NCBI GenBank assembly: GCA_009733575.1
Contig: ML769393.1
Span: 1-64,000, forward strand
Direction: 5' to 3'
DNA: 64,000 nucleotides
Origin: Gymnopus androsaceus JB14
Lineage: Eukaryota > Basidiomycota > Agaricomycetes > Agaricales > Omphalotaceae
In this document: one piece after another, positions 60,301-64,000 of the stretch
Position numbering within the stretch: the stretch's first letter is position 1
How the letters are laid out: every line of letters begins with the position of its first letter
Notes under the pieces: generated by a model
What the model saw: only the letters and a program-made list of their open reading frames with translations
Databases searched by the model: none
Told to the model about the DNA's origin: nothing
Translations under genes and position numbers: made by a program

Positions 60301-61168
60301 CCATAAATGCGGTCGGATATATGGATCTGCTGGTGAAGATCTATTTGCCATGCGAAGGTTTTCCGTACGGGGGGAAAATGTCCTGCGTGAGTCAGGTCTA
60401 CAGTGTTGTTTCCATGAGTATGCCATTGAATTCTCATATCCAGATGCTTCAATGCGTTGAAGATCGGGGATTTAGTGGAGATCAAAGGGTCCACTGGGGT
60501 CTTTTATCATGCTCAATGGCAACAATTGTAGATGGAAAGACGTGCAGTGGGCTGTAAGGGAGGTTGGTATGATTTGTGGAGGAAGTGGTAAGGCCAAGAT
60601 ATGTCTTGATCGATTGGCATTTAATACTGACGACCGTCTTTAGGAATTACCCGATCTTGCAGATTTTGAGGGTTATTCTTGAGGATGATCAGTCAAACGT
60701 TCGCGTTAGGATGATAGATGCAAACAAGCGGGAGGAAGATATACGTGAATCTACATTGACAGCTATGGTGACTTATTCTTACCCTTTCATCCCGATATAT
60801 AGTCTGTCGCAAAGAGCTGGAAGATTTACAATCAGCACACTCGGAGCGGTTTAAATTACAATATACGCTAAGTGAGTGTTGACCTATAGGGCGAAGGTCT
60901 TGAAATGATTTCTTTATTCTTTCAGCTTCACCCTCTGCCAGCTGGATCCACTCCGCGGGCCACGCAAATGACCTAATCCAAGAATTTCTTCCATTTTCTG
61001 GGAGCAAAAAGAGTCTTTGGTCTTGATGTGCGGACCTGATGGAATGGTGAAAACATGCAAATTGGAACTTGTAAGTGAATCTGCTCGATTAACCCACTAG
61101 TGATTGACTGCTTTGTCGTATTCTAGATGAAATTGGGCTGGAACGCTTCGCAGCTGGTGGTGTTCTGA
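57315..61168 (+). CDS. niaD: Nitrate reductase (Mo-pterin, cytochrome b5, FAD)
   Basis: Cytosolic enzyme reducing nitrate to nitrite with NAD(P)H. Order: N-terminal ESSEYATFDEGTP, LTGK, GFLTPQNLFFVRSHG, Mo-pterin Cys in ITLVCAGNRRREQN, KGLGFNWGAGGISTALW, AYSGGGRRVTRVEISL, CFCWCFWTF, GMMNNWYFRI; heme domain with both His ligands (EYLDDHPGG, LAIHSPETVKNY); FAD/NAD part (MPGQHIYVRLP, FPYGGKMS, MICGGSGITPILQ, CGPDGMVKTCK) and terminal LGWNASQLVVF. Introns are about 50 nt apart from the first (about 155 nt). One-base shifts are needed near 57706, 58890, 58922, 60493 and 61017. All cofactor sites are preserved, so either assembly indels or very recent inactivation. No nitrite reductase or nitrate transporter is seen in the window. 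Confidence 0.9.
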
Positions 61169-61449
61169 GTTGTTAGATGTTTTTTGCTTAGATTGCACTT
61201 GCGATCCACAGCTTTGACCGTACCAAAAAGGAAAGCATTTATCGGCGTCAGTTTGGCGCCAATAGTCTTAGCATGTTTAATACCACTGTACCTTCCCATA
61301 GTAAACATATCTTTATTGTACAAGCCTTGATTGAGAGATACCGCACGTAGCAGTGAAAGGGTAACTACCAAATATCAATCCTACATATATAGAGTACATA
61401 GCAAATCGTTACAATATACAAGTTGGAAGATTCTGATTCTTTGTGAAGC
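61169..61449. other. Convergent intergenic region
   Basis: Short 3'-to-3' gap between nitrate reductase and the next minus-strand gene. Nothing recognised. Confidence 0.4.
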
Positions 61450-62796
61450 TCACCACCATGAAGATCGCCCCTTCTCTTTCGCCATCTCTTTGCCATCGAA
61501 TTCCACAACCTCAAATGCCCCATCCGAGTCTCCATCAGCACTCACTACGTCAAAATCATGCTCATCGACACTTAACCTCATCTCCTCAATCACCTCCTCC
61601 CTATCTTCCTCAGTCAGAACAAGCACTCCATCGTCCTCCTCTATAACCTGTGCATTTCCGCCGATATGCAACTCAGGCGTTGCATTAAGTTGCTCCGCAG
61701 ATTTTATTTCCTCTGCCAAAGACCGCCGTCTCTGTACGTCTCTTTCCTCCGGAACTGCTTCCGAATTTTGATTCCGCGAGGCCAACATTGTGAGTTCCTG
61801 AAGCGGTGCAACCAAATTCAAAGCCTCGTTCACGCCCTCTATTGCTTTCAGGTCCTGCAACAACTCCGAGATATTTTCTTGTTTTTTACAAGACGCGTCT
61901 TTCCTTGTTCCCGTCTCGCTCTCCTCAGATTCTTCAGGAGGATTTGGCCGGGTCAACCCGTTGGAGTTAGCAAGATGCTCCCCAAAGCGATGTAAAGTCT
62001 CTTTAGAGTCTTGAAGGAATGAATCAGCGCGATGACCGTGGAGACGTGTACCACTACCAGACACCTCTCCCGGTGCTCCAGACACTGGCTTCATCGTCTT
62101 TTCTATGTTAGAATCAGTAAGTAAAGCATTTGGAAATATGTTGAAGGCATTAGACTTACTCATGCTCTTGGTTTTGAGATCCAGCTGCGATTCCAAGTCT
62201 TCTACGCGTTTCATCACACCCACTAGGGCATTGAGGATGTCGCGTTTCGATGTTCGTGGTGACTGGAGCACGGAGTGAGCTAGTGATGTACCAGCATCCG
62301 TCTGGAGGTGGAAATCCGGATCGAGTGCCAAATTGTCGAGGTTGGTGTAGGATAAATGGTGATCCGGTATAGCCTGGCGAGGGAAAGAATCAATGGAATG
62401 ACAGCGTTCAGTTACAGGGAAGAGGCAGACCTTAGCTAGTAACTCTATGTTTCTCCTCCTATCAACTCCCCCTCTCCTCATCTCCCATGAATCATCCTCG
62501 CTTTCGGGGCTGGGCTTTTCATATCGAGAGGTCGACCCGAATGTCGACCGTTCCTGCGGGATTTCGCCTAGTTGAACGTTCTTTAACCACTCTTGCACAG
62601 AATCCCGTGTTTGCTGGGGAGATTTGCGCTTGGCCTCTTTCTCCGTTTTCGAGTCCGTACTCACTTTTTCGTTTTGGGTAGCCGAGATCTCCCTCGACCA
62701 CTGTTGCAGAGTAGGAGAAACAGCAGAAGGATCGAAAGTAAGAGAAGGAATATTCTCCGATAGTGGTGGCCCGGGAGTCGGGTAAGACAAGTCCAT
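61450..62796 (-). CDS. Unknown acidic coiled-coil-containing protein
   Basis: A continuous minus-strand frame from 62796 (DLSYPTPGPPLSENIPSL) to 61450 with two probable in-frame introns: 62431-62375 (GTCTGCC...CGCCAG) and about 62159-62103 (GTAAGTC...ACATAG). Removing them gives about 410 residues. Ser/Pro and charged N-terminal half, a short coiled coil (ILNALVGVMKRVEDLESQLDLKTKSM), and a strongly acidic C-terminal part (EEDREEVIEEMRLSVDEHDFDVV). No membrane segment, signal peptide or known domain. Confidence 0.65.
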   Translation of the reverse strand: MDLSYPTPGPPLSENIPSLTFDPSAVSPTLQQWSREISATQNEKVSTDSKTEKEAKRKSPQQTRDSVQEWLKNVQLGEIPQERSTFGSTSRYEKPSPESEDDSWEMRRGGVDRRRNIELLAKVCLFPVTERCHSIDSFPRQAIPDHHLSYTNLDNLALDPDFHLQTDAGTSLAHSVLQSPRTSKRDILNALVGVMKRVEDLESQLDLKTKSMSKSNAFNIFPNALLTDSNIEKTMKPVSGAPGEVSGSGTRLHGHRADSFLQDSKETLHRFGEHLANSNGLTRPNPPEESEESETGTRKDASCKKQENISELLQDLKAIEGVNEALNLVAPLQELTMLASRNQNSEAVPEERDVQRRRSLAEEIKSAEQLNATPELHIGGNAQVIEEDDGVLVLTEEDREEVIEEMRLSVDEHDFDVVSADGDSDGAFEVVEFDGKEMAKEKGRSSWW

Positions 62797-63262
62797 TAGA
62801 GTAGAGTCGATGGAAGCGGGGCAACTATTACAAAAGGTCAGTTCACTAGTAGTGAGATTGAAGGATAACCCGTTTACCCACAGGAGCTACCTGAGAGACA
62901 AGAACCGAACGCCTAGTAGAGATGGAGGATGAAGTGTCCAATTACAGCAATGAACAGTGAACACAATCGTTCGAATTTTGGAACCACAATGACAACTCTC
63001 CGGCTTGTGCGAAGTATTCGCCACGTCTCTCCGGTTCCAGTGTGGACAATTATTTGGTGCCTCAACGTTGTTAAAGTGCCGATCTATGCAAAAGGCATTG
63101 AAGGAGAAAGAGAAGCCACAGGAAGCCACGCCACACCACGAGACATCATACATCCAGTCAATTCTTTATGAGCGCTAATTTCGTCTTCGATCCCGACGCG
63201 TGTTTGACTACCGAAGGAACGGTACAAACTCCACGTTCAGAAAAAGAAACAGCTAACAACTA

Positions 63263-64000
63263 CTACGCAAGTATCCCCAGCTCAATCATTTTCAACGCTC
63301 CTCCAACCTGCATCGTCTCATCAACACCTCCATTTGTCGTCACATACGCGATACCCTTCTCACTTTCCGTTCTCCCAAATTGCACTGAAGTAGCCGCCCT
63401 CAGCTCCGTACTATTCACATTCCCAGCTAACACTGTCACATTCCCCGTAACCGCGTCAATCCTGACAACCTCATTCGAGCCGAATACAGCCTGGAAGACA
63501 TTACCCTCGTCGTCCAAGGTGAAATCATCCATAATCAAGTCAGAGGCAAGAACTTCCGTCTCACCGACTGCAGCACCAGTATCGTCAATTGGTACACGAG
63601 CAAGAAGAGCCCGGGCTGTGTTGGAGAAGTACAAGTATTTCGTAGCGGTACCGTTGGTGGTAGGAGGTTGGAAGACATGCACTCCATTAACACCTATGGC
63701 TTCAATTCCACTGGTCCCGTTGACTCCATTGGTAAGAGTCAAATTAACAGCGACATAGTGTACCCCCGTATCGACCTGAAGAAGGCTGACAACCCCCGCA
63801 AAACTATCTGCGACATATATTAGCCCTTCCTCCTTCGAGAACAGGCAGAGCCCATTCAAAAGGCCTCCTTCAGGGAAGTCTGCTGTTTTGGTGACGTTTA
63901 TCGAATACGGGAATTGCGCCATGTCGACGTGAAATATGGAGAAGGATCCCGGGGTGGAGGAAAGGGTGGCCCAAGAGAAGTTTCCTGCCACGACGTAGAA
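63263..64000 (-). CDS. SMP-30/lactonase-like beta-propeller protein, 5' end beyond window
   Basis: Minus-strand frame open to the right window edge, so the N-terminus is missing; the stop is at 63263. Propeller-like repeats are visible: GLCLFSKEEGLIYVADSFAGVVSLLQVDTG, YLYFSNTARALLARVPID, DDFTLDDEGNVFQAVFGSNEVVRIDAVTG, KGIAYVTTNGG. Many N-x-T/S sites suggest secretion. This pattern is common in fungal secreted gluconolactonase/SMP-30-like proteins; enzymatic activity cannot be judged from this part. Confidence 0.75.
   Translation of the reverse strand, partial: FYVVAGNFSWATLSSTPGSFSIFHVDMAQFPYSINVTKTADFPEGGLLNGLCLFSKEEGLIYVADSFAGVVSLLQVDTGVHYVAVNLTLTNGVNGTSGIEAIGVNGVHVFQPPTTNGTATKYLYFSNTARALLARVPIDDTGAAVGETEVLASDLIMDDFTLDDEGNVFQAVFGSNEVVRIDAVTGNVTVLAGNVNSTELRAATSVQFGRTESEKGIAYVTTNGGVDETMQVGGALKMIELGILA

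Noticed and set aside
57315..61168. Nitrate reductase as a clear pseudogene
   Set aside because: All cofactor-binding motifs and both ends are intact, and similar one-base shifts occur in other core genes of the window, so assembly error is at least as likely.

Overview
The window comes from a filamentous fungus, most likely a mushroom-forming basidiomycete (Agaricomycetes). The genes are cut by many introns of about 45-60 nt with GT(GC)...AG borders. The gene set is fungal: Rho1, a chitin synthase with a myosin-like head, a Fus3/Kss1-type MAP kinase, Tup1, a copper-type metallothionein and nitrate reductase. The intergenic DNA is rich in small terminal-inverted-repeat elements. All calls come from reading the sequence; no database search was possible.

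Layout. Positions 1-3.9 kb hold no convincing gene (possible decayed retroelement, one 60-bp tandem duplication). Positions 3.9-6.2 kb are a cluster of short elements: two with CATCAGCAAAACCTG ends, one nested TA-flanked element and one foldback element. Positions 7.5-17.1 kb carry rho1 (minus), a frame-broken unknown gene, and a 6.2-kb chitin synthase gene (myosin-like head, membrane/glycosyltransferase part, DEK_C tail). Positions 17.9-24 kb carry a peroxiredoxin-like protein, two more CATCAGC elements, a small membrane protein and a 33-residue metallothionein. Positions 24.6-36 kb carry a LARP7-like xRRM protein, an ECM14-like pseudo-carboxypeptidase, an unknown gene, the MAP kinase, a UCH-type deubiquitinase lacking the expected catalytic His, and a WRAP53/TCAB1-like WD40 protein. 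Positions 36-44 kb carry an EthD-like dimeric barrel protein, an epoxide hydrolase, a secreted isochorismatase-like protein and a pterin-dehydratase-like protein with a zinc-knuckle tail. Positions 44-48.5 kb carry tup1 and a coiled-coil/Cys-rich protein.

The most striking object is a complete DNA transposon at 48669-54895. It has a perfect 8-bp target duplication (TCTTTATC), CAAGGGGGT terminal repeats and one unbroken six-exon gene for a 1,807-residue transposase. I place the transposase with P-element/THAP9-like enzymes by inference. It carries a BED-like N-terminal finger, an AT-hook-like stretch, an acidic tract and a C-terminal PHD finger. Positions 55-57 kb hold nested small elements inside a local duplication of the nitrate reductase 5' end. 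Nitrate reductase itself fills 57.3-61.2 kb, followed by an unknown protein and an incomplete beta-propeller lactonase-like gene at the right edge.

A pattern matters for anyone reusing this annotation: many conserved genes need a one-base shift to stay in frame (chitin synthase three times, nitrate reductase at least five, and others), while rho1, the MAP kinase, tup1, the isochorismatase and the whole transposase need none. Residual assembly indels are the simplest explanation, but true pseudogenes cannot be excluded from one sequence.

Functionally, Rho1, chitin synthase and the MAP kinase belong to cell-wall and morphogenesis control. The LARP7-like and WRAP53-like proteins both belong to families that act on telomerase or small nuclear RNA particles. 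No operon-like logic is expected here.
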